From Novosphingobium sp. PhB57 (GTDB lineage: Bacteria > Pseudomonadota > Alphaproteobacteria > Sphingomonadales > Sphingomonadaceae): a stretch of DNA of 64,000 nucleotides. Numbering within the stretch: position 1 is the first letter of the stretch; every line of letters starts with the position of its first letter. The notes beneath the pieces are model-generated. The model saw only the letters and a program-made list of their open reading frames with translations, did no database searches and was not told the origin of the DNA. Positions 63,209 to 64,000 of this stretch are shown piece by piece. A program made the translations under genes and the position numbers. The stretch spans positions 1-64,000 of the forward strand of contig NZ_SMBO01000002.1 in the NCBI RefSeq assembly GCF_004342985.1. Direction: 5' to 3'.

Positions 63209-64000
63209 TCAATCGCGGACCATTGCCTTCAGAGTCTCGATCCGGTCCGCCTCATGCGCGGGCTTGTCCATGCGAATCCGATGAATTCGCGGAAAACGCA
63301 TGGCGAGCCCGGACTTGTGGCGCTTGCTGAGGTGGACCGAATCGAAGGCGACTTCCAGCACCAGCGACTTGTCCGTCTCCCGCACCGGGCCGAAGCGATT
63401 GACCGTATGGTTGCGCACATGCCGGTCCAGCCATTTCAGCTCCTCGTCAGTGAAGCCGAAATAGGCCTTGCCCACCGGGAGCAGTTCGGCGCCGGCATCC
63501 GGGTCGCCGTCCCAGCAGCCGAACGTGTAGTCGGAATAGAAAGAGGATCGCTTGCCGCTGCCGCGCTGGGCATACATCAGCACACAGTCGATCAGCAGCG
63601 GATCGCGCTTCCACTTGTACCAGAGCCCGGTCTTGCGCCCGGCGACGTAAGGGCTGTCGCGCCGCTTGAGCATGACGCCTTCGATGGCATCATCCCGCGC
63701 CCGCTCGCGGATCGCGGCGAGTTCCGCGAAGTCGGCAGCCGGGATGACCGTGCTCAGGTCGAAATGCTGCGGGTCAAGCCGGGCCGCCAGGGTTTCGAGT
63801 CTAGCCCGGCGATCGCGCCAGGGGAGGGTGCGCAAATCCTCGCCTTCGACGATGAGCGCATCGTAGAGACGCACGAACGCGGGAGATTCCGCCAGCATCT
63901 TCTTCGAAACGGTCTTGCGGCCCAACCTCTGCTGAAGCGCATTGAAGCTGGCCGCGCCGCCTTCCTCGCCGCCCTGGTGGATGCCGCGCACCAGCAACTC
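63209..64000 (-). CDS. ATP-dependent DNA ligase, C-terminal part (runs off window)
   Basis: The C-terminal ~263 residues of an ATP-dependent DNA ligase. EGVMLKRRDSPYVAGRK is motif IV and WYKWKRDPLLIDCVLMYAQRG covers motif V and the start of the OB-fold; the catalytic Lys lies upstream, beyond the window. The size and C-terminal OB domain resemble the ligase associated with Lhr-like helicase operons in bacteria. The reading frame is open at the right edge, so the start is not seen. Confidence 0.9.
   Translation of the reverse strand, partial: ELLVRGIHQGGEEGGAASFNALQQRLGRKTVSKKMLAESPAFVRLYDALIVEGEDLRTLPWRDRRARLETLAARLDPQHFDLSTVIPAADFAELAAIRERARDDAIEGVMLKRRDSPYVAGRKTGLWYKWKRDPLLIDCVLMYAQRGSGKRSSFYSDYTFGCWDGDPDAGAELLPVGKAYFGFTDEELKWLDRHVRNHTVNRFGPVRETDKSLVLEVAFDSVHLSKRHKSGLAMRFPRIHRIRMDKPAHEADRIETLKAMVRD

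Overview
The window is about 64 kb of a GC-rich alphaproteobacterial chromosome, most likely from a sphingomonad (Novosphingobium/Sphingomonas type). This rests on gene content and order: the origin-proximal block maf-aroE-coaE-dnaQ / ppsR / hemE-hemJ-rho / mnmE-mnmG-rsmG-parA-parB, a PopZ/DUF2497 protein, MmcB, CarD, UrcA and DUF1491 proteins, and 12 GANTC (CcrM-type) sites in one intergenic region. No species call is possible from the sequence alone.

Layout. (1) 1-2.8 kb: a visibly AT-richer island holding three genes on the + strand: an unknown protein open to the left edge, a retron-type reverse transcriptase and a DUF3800 protein. It abuts the 3' end of a tRNA-Arg(CCG) gene, a classic integration site. 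This is the accessory, possibly anti-phage part of the window. (2) 3-9.6 kb: core genes (mmcB, thiS-thiG, heme A synthase, cutA, rplM-rpsI) and a class A beta-lactamase with an unusual KPG box. (3) 9.6-19 kb: membrane PQQ glucose dehydrogenase, divergent from a PadR-DUF1700-DUF2807 operon with two identical 14-bp palindromes between them; then a phosphoesterase, a lipid kinase, an UrcA protein and a LytS/LytTR-like two-component pair. (4) 19-33.2 kb: class I fumarase, a degenerate Pcm-like protein, TolC, PopZ, small Fe-S and thioesterase genes, exonuclease III, then a leftward run of housekeeping genes (ppsR to ptsN). (5) 33.24-33.59 kb: the ppsR-hemE intergenic region, which looks like the chromosomal replication origin. 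(6) 33.6-47.1 kb: hemE, hemJ, rho, a TerC protein, a short redox cluster, and mnmE-mnmG-rsmG-parA-parB. Seven parS-like sites run from 42.4 to 63.2 kb. (7) 47-64 kb: mixed core genes (a second PQQ-type dehydrogenase, acyl-CoA dehydrogenase, tsaC-type, carD, ferredoxin, SUV3-like helicase, hemB, gamma carbonic anhydrase, truncated haemoglobin) ending inside an ATP-dependent DNA ligase.

How it fits together. Transcription diverges from the putative origin on both sides. The parABS components lie 9-30 kb to its right, as expected for an alphaproteobacterial origin domain that is segregated by ParAB and held at the pole by PopZ, also encoded here. Haem synthesis is spread over hemE, hemJ, hemB and the heme A synthase. 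The retron-like cassette is the main candidate for a little-described system; the origin and parS architecture are the clearest non-coding signals.
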